Below the pieces are notes generated by a model. The model was not told where the DNA came from, ran no database searches, and saw only the letters and a list, made by a program, of their open reading frames with translations. Shown here piece after piece: positions 8,590 to 15,620 of a stretch of DNA of 21,688 bases. Each line of letters begins with the position of its first letter. Position 1 is the first letter of the stretch. Source of the DNA: Candidatus Peregrinibacteria bacterium (GTDB taxonomy: Bacteria > Patescibacteriota > Gracilibacteria > UM-FILTER-43-11); the NCBI GenBank assembly GCA_016927155.1, contig JAFGNE010000094.1, positions 1 to 21,688 of the forward strand, written 5' to 3'. Made by a program: the position numbers and the translations under genes.

Positions 8590-8734
8590 GGCCTCTGATG
8601 ATAGGATTCAGGGGTAATCATGAGCCGAAGCGGGCAAGGATTCGAGCTGAAGGCGAGAAGAGCGACGGCGAATGTTAGCGAGAAAACCTCGCCGGGGTTT
8701 TCGAGCGTGCCCCTGAATCCTATTGCCAGAGGCC
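8590..8734. repeat. 145-bp element closed by a 25-bp imperfect inverted repeat
   Basis: The left arm at 8590-8614 pairs with the right arm at 8710-8734. GGCCTCTG (8590-8597) matches CAGAGGCC (8727-8734), and ATAGGATTCAGGGG (8601-8614) matches CCCCTGAATCCTAT (8710-8723). The three bases between give one mismatch and two G-U wobbles if transcribed. The ~95-nt interior holds competing small hairpins: GCGAG/CTCGC at 8678-8692, GAAAACC/GGTTTTC at 8682-8702, and GGCGAG 8652-8657 with CTCGCC 8688-8693. It lies in the gap between the divergent cca and aminopeptidase genes. No target-site duplication, tRNA or known RNA motif is seen. It could be a small non-autonomous interspersed repeat or a structured RNA; neither is proven. 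Confidence 0.75.
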
Positions 8735-8751
8735 GAAGCAATTTGTTAATT

Positions 8752-8760
8752 TAATATAAA
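8752..8760 (+). promoter_or_regulatory. Possible -10 region for the aminopeptidase gene
   Basis: The AT-rich stretch holds overlapping TAATAT (8752-8757) and TATAAA (8755-8760) boxes, 16-19 nt before the ATG at 8777. No -35 box is visible at the right distance, where the right arm of the 145-bp element ends. The start would give a leader of about 10 nt, with no Shine-Dalgarno. Confidence 0.3.
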
Positions 8761-8776
8761 GATAAAAATTGCAAAA

Positions 8777-10177
8777 ATGACTAAAGAACAGATTCTCGCC
8801 CTTTTAGAACCAAAAAACCAAGGCCTGCCCATGCTAAAATCAGCAAGCGCGGCAACGGGTTATCCGGTCTTCTGCAAACCGGTTTTCGACGAAAAACCAA
8901 AGAAAAAAAGGCATTTTGTGCAAAACAGCCAACTCATCATGGAAATGGGCATCGGGCCGAAAAAAGAAATGGGGGCGCGTAAAATCCGCCGTTGGTATGG
9001 TGAGGCGTATCTCGCCGCGGCCGCAGGAAAACCCGATAAAATCGCGATGGCTTGCCCGCCATCTTTCCTCAAATACGCGGCAGTGGGCGTGCATATGGCG
9101 GCGCTTGACCCGGCGATGCTGAAGCCCAAATGGAAACCGTCTTCGCCTGAAGTGGCGTTCGTCGATCCTGCCTATAAAACTCCCGCCCGCGCCGAAACCG
9201 CGATCAGGGAAGGTGAAATCGTGGCGGAAGGGAAAAACCTGATGCGCGTCCTCGGGGCGCTCCCCGATAACATGCTTAACGTGCCGGCTTATGCCAGCGT
9301 CATCCAGGCTTTGGCCAAACGATGGGGTATTAAATGCGAACGCGTACCGAAAGAAAAACTGAAAAAATACGAGCTTTTGAATTCGGTCGCTTTCGGCAGC
9401 CGTTATCCTTCCGAACTGCTTATTTTGACTATGGAACCAAAAAGCGGAAAAACGAAAAAGGAAACGGTGGTCATCGGCAAAGGGATCTGTTTCGATTCCG
9501 GCGGGCTCATGACCAAAGCGCCCCGGATGAAATACATGAAAGAGGACATGGCCGGCAGCGCCGCCATACTGGGGGCCATCCTCACGATGCGCAAGCTGGG
9601 CAAAACCGTAAAAGAGACAACCCGTTTTATGGTCGCCCTGGCCGAAAACCTGATCAATGAAAATGCCACCCGCCCCGATGACATCTGGAAAGCGGGAGAC
9701 GGGCAAACAGTGGAAATAACGAATACCGATGCGGAAGGCCGTTTGGTTTTGGCGGACGCCATCTGTTACGCGAAAGCCAATTTCAAAAACGCCTGCCGTT
9801 TCTTCACCATTGCCACGCTTACCGGCAGCTGCATCCAAACGCTTGGCCAGATCTACACGGGCGCCGTGACCAACACGTCCGCGCTGCAAAAACAATTTGA
9901 AAAAATCGGCCGCGAAACCGGCGACCTGGTGCATTTTGCCCCATGGGACATGGAATACGACGACCTGGACTCGCCCGTAGCCGACACGGTGAACCAGTCC
10001 GACGACAAAGACGCCGGATGGATAAAGGCCGCCCTTTTCTTAAACCGCTTCATCCCTGAAGGCGCGCAATTTTGCCATTTTGACATCGCCGGTTCGGTAG
10101 ACATGAAAGAAAAAGGGAATCCCTGGCGCCGCAAAGGCTTCAATTCGGGAGTCTGCGTGGAACTGCTGACGCGGTAA
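8777..10177 (+). CDS. pepA: Leucyl aminopeptidase, peptidase family M17
   Basis: A 466-aa cytosolic metallo-aminopeptidase that removes N-terminal residues from peptides with two bound metal ions and normally acts as a hexamer. The C-terminal catalytic domain is well conserved. By alignment in mind with E. coli PepA, the key residues are all there: Lys235 and Asp240 in GKGICFDSGG, Lys247, Asp257 in KEDMAG, and Asp318, Glu320 and Arg322 in NTDAEGRLVLAD. The N-terminal domain (about 1-150) is much less conserved, which is usual for the family. The ATG follows an AT-rich gap without Shine-Dalgarno. It appears to be transcribed alone: a hairpin with a T-tract begins 22 nt after its TAA stop. The activity call is firm; the specificity for leucine is by family name only. 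Confidence 0.94.
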   Translation: MTKEQILALLEPKNQGLPMLKSASAATGYPVFCKPVFDEKPKKKRHFVQNSQLIMEMGIGPKKEMGARKIRRWYGEAYLAAAAGKPDKIAMACPPSFLKYAAVGVHMAALDPAMLKPKWKPSSPEVAFVDPAYKTPARAETAIREGEIVAEGKNLMRVLGALPDNMLNVPAYASVIQALAKRWGIKCERVPKEKLKKYELLNSVAFGSRYPSELLILTMEPKSGKTKKETVVIGKGICFDSGGLMTKAPRMKYMKEDMAGSAAILGAILTMRKLGKTVKETTRFMVALAENLINENATRPDDIWKAGDGQTVEITNTDAEGRLVLADAICYAKANFKNACRFFTIATLTGSCIQTLGQIYTGAVTNTSALQKQFEKIGRETGDLVHFAPWDMEYDDLDSPVADTVNQSDDKDAGWIKAALFLNRFIPEGAQFCHFDIAGSVDMKEKGNPWRRKGFNSGVCVELLTR

Positions 10178-10198
10178 AAGCGGGAATCCGGGATATTT

Positions 10199-10232
10199 AG
10201 GCGAAACACCCTTGTTTTTTGGGTGCCTTTTT
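10199..10232 (+). terminator. Intrinsic terminator after pepA, fused to the next promoter
   Basis: CACCC (10207-10211) pairs with GGGTG (10221-10225) around a 9-nt loop, TTGTTTTTT. The stem can be lengthened by AGG (10199-10201) with CCT (10226-10228) across a 5-nt bulge. A run of five T follows at 10228-10232. The T-run is followed directly by GG and a TATAAT box. Confidence 0.65.
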
Positions 10233-10240
10233 GGTATAAT
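10212..10240 (+). promoter_or_regulatory. Promoter of the 1274-aa gene, embedded in the terminator
   Basis: There is a perfect TATAAT at 10235-10240, preceded by TGG, making an extended -10. A TTGTTT at 10212-10217, exactly 17 bp upstream, can act as a weak -35 and lies in the loop of the pepA terminator hairpin. Transcription would start near 10247, giving a leader of about 28 nt with no Shine-Dalgarno. Confidence 0.75.
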
Positions 10241-10275
10241 AATTAGATAATTTTTCAAAACAAAAACGCCATCCC

Positions 10276-13200
10276 ATGGCCGACCAAAATAAAAACACAG
10301 CTATTTTGGAAAAGTGGCAAGAGGTAGAAGCCGCTTACGGGACCGATAAAGACGCGGCCCTCAAACGCCTGGAAGAATTGGCGAAATTGGAAATAAGCGA
10401 ACACCTCCGCCCTCTGATCGCTGATATTTTGAACGGAAAAACCGAATTGAACGAAAAATTCATAAAGGATTTCCGCAAACTCGTTACAAAATTTCATACG
10501 GCTGTTGGAGTTATTTTTAACGACAAACAGGAAAAAAAGAGGCGAATCGCGGAATTAACGGAAAAAATACAAAAAGATGAAGGTCTGAAGCTTTTGCGCG
10601 CCTTGATCATGATCGACCCTCAGGCAATTCAAAAAGAAACCGCAATACGATTGGATCCAAAAGAAATCAAAAGGATATTGGTAACCGCTCTCGGCATCAA
10701 CGAATCAAAGCGGCCAAAAAAGATTGAGGATCTTGCCAAATGGCTGGCTGAAAACGGGAAAAAGCCCGAAGAAATCCAGAAAAAGCTGAAAAATATCATC
10801 CTAAGCCCTGAAGTGTTTGCCGTTACCGTATTCGGCGCTGAACATGAAATAATCATCGGAAACGCAACGGAAGCGGCCAGTGAACTGAAAAAGCTTACTG
10901 CCAAGGCATCAGAACCTTCAACCCATGTAACAGAAGAGGACTTGGACAATTTGCGTGAACTGGAAAGGATGCTGAAAGAAGAATATCCGGATGAAACGGT
11001 AAGGAAGCAAATAGGCTTATTGGTTTCGGCTGCGGAAACAAAACTGGCGGCCGCAAAAACGCCTAAAACACCGGCCGCCCCCAAGCCAGCGCCTGCCAAA
11101 CCCGCCATCCAAAAAGAACCTGTTATTTTGGAGCAAGAAGAAAAAATCCGTAAGGCAATAGGCAAAATCGGCTTAACTCAGGAAGAAACAGATGCTATCC
11201 GCGCCAAAATAGACGTGTGGAACCGCGCCGACAAAACGGACTATTTCCAGGATGCGGACAAAATACGGGCGGCCTGCAAGATGGTCCAAAAAAGATCAGC
11301 CAAAAAAGGCGAAAAACCGGGTGTTGTTAAAGGATTTCATATTCCCCGATTGCCGCTAAGTGAAAAGGTGAAGGCCAAAGAAATAAGAAGGGAAACCTTG
11401 AATTACCTGCGTGCTGTGAACGCCCTGGCAGAAACGGAAGATGCGGGGAAATTGATGGAAGCGAATGACATTCGATGGAGGGATGAAAAATCAAAAACGG
11501 CCACTCTGGAAAGGCTTACAAAAGCGTTGCCGAAGATAAAAAAAGCGCTGGCCAAACTGGGGCACATTGAAAAAGCCGATGACGCCGAAAAAATCGCGGA
11601 CGCCGTCGCGGACGTCCTGCGCGAATATTATTGCGACGGGATCGTGGCCCAGTTTACAAGGAAAATTTTTGGGGAAAGGGAAAAAAAGGAAAAAGAGGCA
11701 CCCCTGCGCCAGCCGGTAAAACCCAGCCTGACACCAGCTCAGGCGGACGAAAGGCTGGAAGCGGTGGAACAATGGGCAAAAACAGGGCAGGTCCCAAAAG
11801 CGCCGGCTGTTACAACGCCACACGCGCCGGCTGCCGAAACCGCGCCCGCGCCAGACGGTTTGCCGGAAAACATGCCGGAAAATATCCGCGGGATAGCGGC
11901 CAGGCTGACGGAAAAAGACCCGCGAGGCCGGGAAGCCTTCAAAAAAGCGTGGCAGATAGCCTACGGAAAAACAGCGGAAGGCCCAACGGCGAAAAAATAC
12001 CGCGAGCAGTCCAGGCAGTGGTTTGACGCGTTTCAATCTTTGCCGACTAGTGAAATCGAACCAAAAATACGAAGTGTAAAGGACCTTATCGCTTTCGCCA
12101 AAAAAGTGGACTGGAAAACGGCAACGGAAAACATGGAAAAAGAAAAGGAAATAGGGCGGATGCGGGAATTGATCCATGTGATCGCCATGGAAAAACCGGA
12201 ACTGGAAAGCCTGACGGACAACTTGTTACGGATTTTGGAAACCGACCCGAAAAGCATAGCCAACAGGAAAGCCCGCGCGCTACTTTATGAACTCCAAAAC
12301 GACATCCTGTACGCCATGGAGCATGAATTGCCCGAGGCGATCATGGGCGGCACGCTGAAGAATAAGGAACTGGAAGCATTCAACAAAAAACCTTTGGCTG
12401 AAAAAACCAAGGCGATCCGCAAACTGCGCCTGCGCCAGAAAGCGGGACGCGAAGAAGCTGTACTGGGCGTGCTGAAAACCTTTGAAAAATTTGTGGAACG
12501 CTGGAAAGAAGAAGAAACAGGCGCGCTGCCGGCGGCCACGCCAAGCGCGGAAGAGGGGCAAGAGGAAGAAGGGCAAAAGCGCGAAGAAACCCCTGAAGAG
12601 CGGGAAGTTTCCAGCCTGAAGATATCCGACATGATCAAAAGCGTCCTGGAATATCCCCGGCTTTACCGCAAGGAAGACCCCGCGGTCATGGCCATCAAGC
12701 ATCTGATCAGCGATAAAAAACTGGATATTAAGGCGTTAACGGCCCACCTTAAAAAACCTTCCACAATAAAGGCGGACGCCCTGACGGCGGAATTGGCGGA
12801 GAAAAACAATCCGGAACAGCTGGACACCCTGCTGAAAAAGGCGGAATGGGACTTGGAAGATACCAACAAAAAGATCGCCACTGCCGTAAAAAGAGGTAAA
12901 GACGCCAATGAAGAGCGCGCCGAACGCCGTGAAATCAGAAACCGGATCGACAGGATCAAAACGGCGAAAGGCCTTAAGGCCGGCAGGATGAAATACCCCT
13001 CCGCGTGGCATGTGCTGGCCATGGCGAACATGTTCGCGCAAGGGAATACGGAAATGTCCGAAAACAAACTGTTCCTTGAAGTGGAAAACCAGATAGCGGC
13101 CCAGCGCGAAACGGCTTACGGGCCGATCAACCTCTTCCGGAAAATATGGAGCCCTTTAAAACCCACGCTGACGGCCACTTTAAAGTCGCTGGCGGAAACA

Positions 13201-14100
13201 AAACAGTTCAAAAAATTCGGGATCACGAAAGAGCAGATGGCCGGACTGGCTGAAGTGGACGACGCCACGAAAATGAACAGCTGGATTGAAGGTTTTGAAC
13301 CACAGGAAAAAGCGATGGGTAAAGCCATCCCCCATGTGATCGCGTACCTGGAATACGCCATCCGCGACGCGAAAACGACTTACCTGAACATGGCTTCGCG
13401 GGGAAGCGCGCGGCATTTGCTGGAACTTTTGAAAAACGCGCGCCACGAATACGCCATGGAACAGGTGAAAGACAAGCTGGCGGGCGACACGGAAAAATCC
13501 GATCTCTCCCGTATGCTGCTTTACTTCCGCGAAATGGAAAAGCTGATGGTGAAGCAGGACAGGATCGAAACGGATTTCATAAGGAGCAAGAACTGGAAGA
13601 CTATAGCAAAAAGGGCATTGGGCCTTGGCGCCCTTGGAGGAGGCGGTTATTTGGCTCTTCCGGCACTGGCTGCCTTGCCTTCCATGCTATTACCGGCGGG
13701 CGTCGCCGCCCTTCCCTACGGCGTGGCGCGGTACCTGACCACAAAAGTGGATGACCCCGGCCGGGCCAAATGGTATAAGATCGCGGCTAACCGCACGCTG
13801 GCTTTCAGCGCCGTGGCGGGCGCCGCCGCCACTTTGGGCCTTGGCCCCCTGGGCGCCGCGCTGTTCGGTTTGGGCGGCTTGGGGGGAAAAGAGATTTACA
13901 AGGGCATCCGGTGGGTCCGCGGCAAAAAAATAGCTGAAGGTTCATTGTTAAAAGGAACGGGCAAAGCGGCAAAAGGCGCCGCGAAAGGGATCGGCTGGAC
14001 TGCCCCCAAAGCCTGGTGGCTCGGCAAAAACGCTTTGCTTACTGGCATGACAGGCGGCGTTTATCCTTTTTATAAAATATACAAATGGCTGAAGAAATAA
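10276..14100 (+). CDS. Giant hypothetical protein (1274 aa), helical with C-terminal hydrophobic segments
   Basis: I do not recognise this protein. It is rich in Lys, Glu and Ala and looks almost entirely alpha-helical, with several likely coiled-coil blocks. Three low-complexity Pro/Ala or Glu-rich linkers split it into about four helical blocks: residues ~256-281 (KTPKTPAAPKPAPAKP), ~506-529 (PAVTTPHAPAAETAPAP) and ~749-776 (acidic, EEGQEEEGQ). Near the C-terminus there are two Gly/Ala/Leu-rich hydrophobic stretches, ~1114-1155 and ~1175-1205, then a basic tail ending KIYKWLKK. There is no signal peptide, so it would be cytoplasmic or attached to the membrane from inside. It is first in a three-gene unit and shares its promoter architecture with the 1617-aa gene. 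Its last 16 nt overlap the start of the next gene. A structural or scaffold role is a guess from composition only. Confidence 0.9.
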   Translation: MADQNKNTAILEKWQEVEAAYGTDKDAALKRLEELAKLEISEHLRPLIADILNGKTELNEKFIKDFRKLVTKFHTAVGVIFNDKQEKKRRIAELTEKIQKDEGLKLLRALIMIDPQAIQKETAIRLDPKEIKRILVTALGINESKRPKKIEDLAKWLAENGKKPEEIQKKLKNIILSPEVFAVTVFGAEHEIIIGNATEAASELKKLTAKASEPSTHVTEEDLDNLRELERMLKEEYPDETVRKQIGLLVSAAETKLAAAKTPKTPAAPKPAPAKPAIQKEPVILEQEEKIRKAIGKIGLTQEETDAIRAKIDVWNRADKTDYFQDADKIRAACKMVQKRSAKKGEKPGVVKGFHIPRLPLSEKVKAKEIRRETLNYLRAVNALAETEDAGKLMEANDIRWRDEKSKTATLERLTKALPKIKKALAKLGHIEKADDAEKIADAVADVLREYYCDGIVAQFTRKIFGEREKKEKEAPLRQPVKPSLTPAQADERLEAVEQWAKTGQVPKAPAVTTPHAPAAETAPAPDGLPENMPENIRGIAARLTEKDPRGREAFKKAWQIAYGKTAEGPTAKKYREQSRQWFDAFQSLPTSEIEPKIRSVKDLIAFAKKVDWKTATENMEKEKEIGRMRELIHVIAMEKPELESLTDNLLRILETDPKSIANRKARALLYELQNDILYAMEHELPEAIMGGTLKNKELEAFNKKPLAEKTKAIRKLRLRQKAGREEAVLGVLKTFEKFVERWKEEETGALPAATPSAEEGQEEEGQKREETPEEREVSSLKISDMIKSVLEYPRLYRKEDPAVMAIKHLISDKKLDIKALTAHLKKPSTIKADALTAELAEKNNPEQLDTLLKKAEWDLEDTNKKIATAVKRGKDANEERAERREIRNRIDRIKTAKGLKAGRMKYPSAWHVLAMANMFAQGNTEMSENKLFLEVENQIAAQRETAYGPINLFRKIWSPLKPTLTATLKSLAETKQFKKFGITKEQMAGLAEVDDATKMNSWIEGFEPQEKAMGKAIPHVIAYLEYAIRDAKTTYLNMASRGSARHLLELLKNARHEYAMEQVKDKLAGDTEKSDLSRMLLYFREMEKLMVKQDRIETDFIRSKNWKTIAKRALGLGALGGGGYLALPALAALPSMLLPAGVAALPYGVARYLTTKVDDPGRAKWYKIAANRTLAFSAVAGAAATLGLGPLGAALFGLGGLGGKEIYKGIRWVRGKKIAEGSLLKGTGKAAKGAAKGIGWTAPKAWWLGKNALLTGMTGGVYPFYKIYKWLKK

Positions 14101-14429
14101 CCGCCATCACCGGCTTTGACCCCGAATACTTCCTCGATTCCCTTATAAAGGATATGGGAATGGGAAATGAGGCAGAGGAAAATAAAAACACCTTAAAAGA
14201 CGCCATGCGCGGCCCCATGTTTCAGGCGGCCATGGACGCCGCCGCGATGGGCCTGGAACCCGAGGTTATAGACATGGTCAGCGCCGAACTGGAAGGCGAA
14301 AAAGACCCTGTGGTTTTCATACGCGAACTTATTGATAGTTCACCCGCGTGCCAAACGGCCATACTGGAAGCGCTGGATAAGTTTTATAACGAGACATTGG
14401 AAACCTTTAACACCCTTAAAAAACCATGA
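14085..14429 (+). CDS. Small acidic hypothetical protein (114 aa)
   Basis: This protein is unrecognised. It is acidic and Met/Glu-rich, with predicted short helices throughout and no signal peptide or membrane segment. Notable stretches are TGFDPEYFLDSLIKDMGMG near the N-terminus and DPVVFIRELIDSSPACQTAI (about residues 79-98). It begins 16 nt inside the end of the 1274-aa gene in another frame, and its TGA stop overlaps the ATG of the next gene as ATGA. It therefore looks translationally coupled on both sides, and its product may be needed in fixed ratio to its neighbours, for example as a partner of one of them. There is no Shine-Dalgarno. The clean reading frame and tight overlaps support a real gene rather than a chance frame. 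Confidence 0.82.
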   Translation: MAEEITAITGFDPEYFLDSLIKDMGMGNEAEENKNTLKDAMRGPMFQAAMDAAAMGLEPEVIDMVSAELEGEKDPVVFIRELIDSSPACQTAILEALDKFYNETLETFNTLKKP

Positions 14430-15457
14430 GCGAAAAAGAACCGAAAACAAAAGGGATTCCGGAAACCCCGCCAGGAGGAGATACCGCGAAACAACTGGCA
14501 AACCTGCGCGGAAACCTGCTGGCCTACCGCGACGAGCCGATACGGCCTGAAAAGCCAAGGCCTTCTCATGAAAGCACGGAAGAAACGATACCCGAAAAAA
14601 TGGACGCGCCGGAACGCGAAAGGATGCAGTCCTGCCAGGAAGCCATTTTCCGCCAATACCTCAACCCTTCCTTCTACCTCTATATGAAAATGACGGGGAA
14701 GCTGAAAAATGTGGATAAGGCCTTTGAAACCGCTATGGAGAATCCGGAAAAACTGCATTACATAAAGGAAAAAGACGGGACCATGACCGTGACAAGGCGT
14801 CCCGCCATACCGGGAGGAACGAAGGTGCGAGATTTTGATGTGCCCGCCGGTTTTTACATGAAAATGGAAGGCGGCTACATAACGCAAGTGAACGGCGAAA
14901 AAGTGGACGTGCGCGCGAACAAAGAATACCAAACAATGCATGACCGCGTGATCAGCTTCATTTCAAAATTGGCGGATTCTATAAAATTAAGGGAAGCGCT
15001 GAAAGCGCAAAACAAATGGGACGCAGAAATAAAGGCGGCCTGGATGGAAGAAGTGATGGAAAAAGTGGTCGAACCGAACATTGATATTAATAACGCGTAC
15101 ATGATGGAATACCCCCACAGGCTGGTGAATTGCATGAAATACAGGAATCAGACATGGAACCTGCAAGTAGGCAACAAAAAAGAAACCGAATTGGAAAGTT
15201 ATACGTCTTTGGCCAGCGCGGTAGACGAACATGGCCATGACGCCCTTGCCGATAATGAGGAAGAAACTGTGGAAGTGGAAATCAGGGATGGGTTTCCCGA
15301 TTACGTGTTCATCCTGGATGAAAATGGGGATGACCTGTGCGCGGTAACAAAAGAAGGATATTTCGTGCAACAGGATGAGGATGGGAACTGGACAGGGCCT
15401 TACGCCGACTATAAAGGCGCGGTCAAAAACGCCTACGAAACGAAATATCCGGATTAA
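14426..15457 (+). CDS. Hypothetical protein (343 aa)
   Basis: This protein is unrecognised. The first ~60 residues are polar and Pro/Glu-rich, probably disordered. The middle (about 65-250) is helical with aromatic patches, including FRQYLNPSFYLYMKMTGK (75-92). A Gly/Asp-rich segment, TMTVTRRPAIPGGTKVRD (119-136), suggests a small beta-containing insert. The C-terminal 65 residues are acidic and rich in aromatic and Gly residues (DYVFILDENGDD, GYFVQQDEDGNW), which looks like a compact beta domain. There is no signal peptide or membrane helix. It starts at an ATGA overlap with the 114-aa gene and ends 45 nt before a strong terminator, so it closes this unit. Function cannot be inferred beyond a likely link with the two upstream proteins. 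Confidence 0.88.
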   Translation: MSEKEPKTKGIPETPPGGDTAKQLANLRGNLLAYRDEPIRPEKPRPSHESTEETIPEKMDAPERERMQSCQEAIFRQYLNPSFYLYMKMTGKLKNVDKAFETAMENPEKLHYIKEKDGTMTVTRRPAIPGGTKVRDFDVPAGFYMKMEGGYITQVNGEKVDVRANKEYQTMHDRVISFISKLADSIKLREALKAQNKWDAEIKAAWMEEVMEKVVEPNIDINNAYMMEYPHRLVNCMKYRNQTWNLQVGNKKETELESYTSLASAVDEHGHDALADNEEETVEVEIRDGFPDYVFILDENGDDLCAVTKEGYFVQQDEDGNWTGPYADYKGAVKNAYETKYPD

Positions 15458-15501
15458 TCTCAGTAAATATTAAGAAATAATCAGTAATTTTGTCTACTCA
15501 C

Positions 15502-15528
15502 ACCCCCTCGCTTTTCAGGGGGTTTTTT
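15502..15528 (+). terminator. Strong intrinsic terminator of the 1274/114/343-aa unit
   Basis: ACCCCCT (15502-15508) pairs perfectly with AGGGGGT (15517-15523) around the 8-nt loop CGCTTTTC, with a T-run at 15523-15528. The last T is followed by GG and TATAAT of the next promoter, the same layout as at 10199-10240. Confidence 0.88.
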
Positions 15529-15536
15529 GGTATAAT
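15528..15536 (+). promoter_or_regulatory. Extended -10 promoter of the 1617-aa gene
   Basis: TGG-TATAAT is an extended -10 box with a perfect hexamer. The position 17 bp upstream (15508-15513, TCGCTT) is a poor -35, so the extended -10 must carry the promoter. Together with 15524-15546 it matches the promoter at 10228-10250 at 21 of 23 positions, including the TAGATAA downstream. The leader would be about 78 nt. Confidence 0.75.
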
Positions 15537-15580
15537 GAATAGATAAAAACTAAGCAGAAAATGTTGATTAACGACCAAAG

Positions 15581-15607
15581 GTCATCCTGAATTTGTTTCA
15601 GGATCTC
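15581..15607 (+). repeat. Small palindromic hairpin in the leader of the 1617-aa gene
   Basis: ATCCTGAA (15584-15591) and TTCAGGAT (15597-15604) form an 8-bp stem with a 5-nt loop, TTTGT. There is no T-run, so it is not an intrinsic terminator. It lies between the promoter and the ATG at 15621. Short palindromes of this look occur as dispersed intergenic repeats in various bacteria; whether this one is repeated in this genome is not visible here. Confidence 0.55.
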
Positions 15608-15620
15608 ACAATAAACAAAT

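Noticed and set aside
7391..8617. A 408-aa open frame on the + strand opposite cca
   Set aside because: cca on the other strand has all its catalytic motifs; the antisense translation is rich in Phe and His and has no family character.
8590..8734. A tRNA or 6S RNA in the 145-bp element
   Set aside because: The acceptor-like closing stem is far too long, no D/anticodon/T-arm set can be placed, and the large central loop does not match the 6S layout.
8840..9934. A 364-aa open frame on the - strand opposite the aminopeptidase
   Set aside because: The + strand M17 gene is certain; this frame is a mirror of it.
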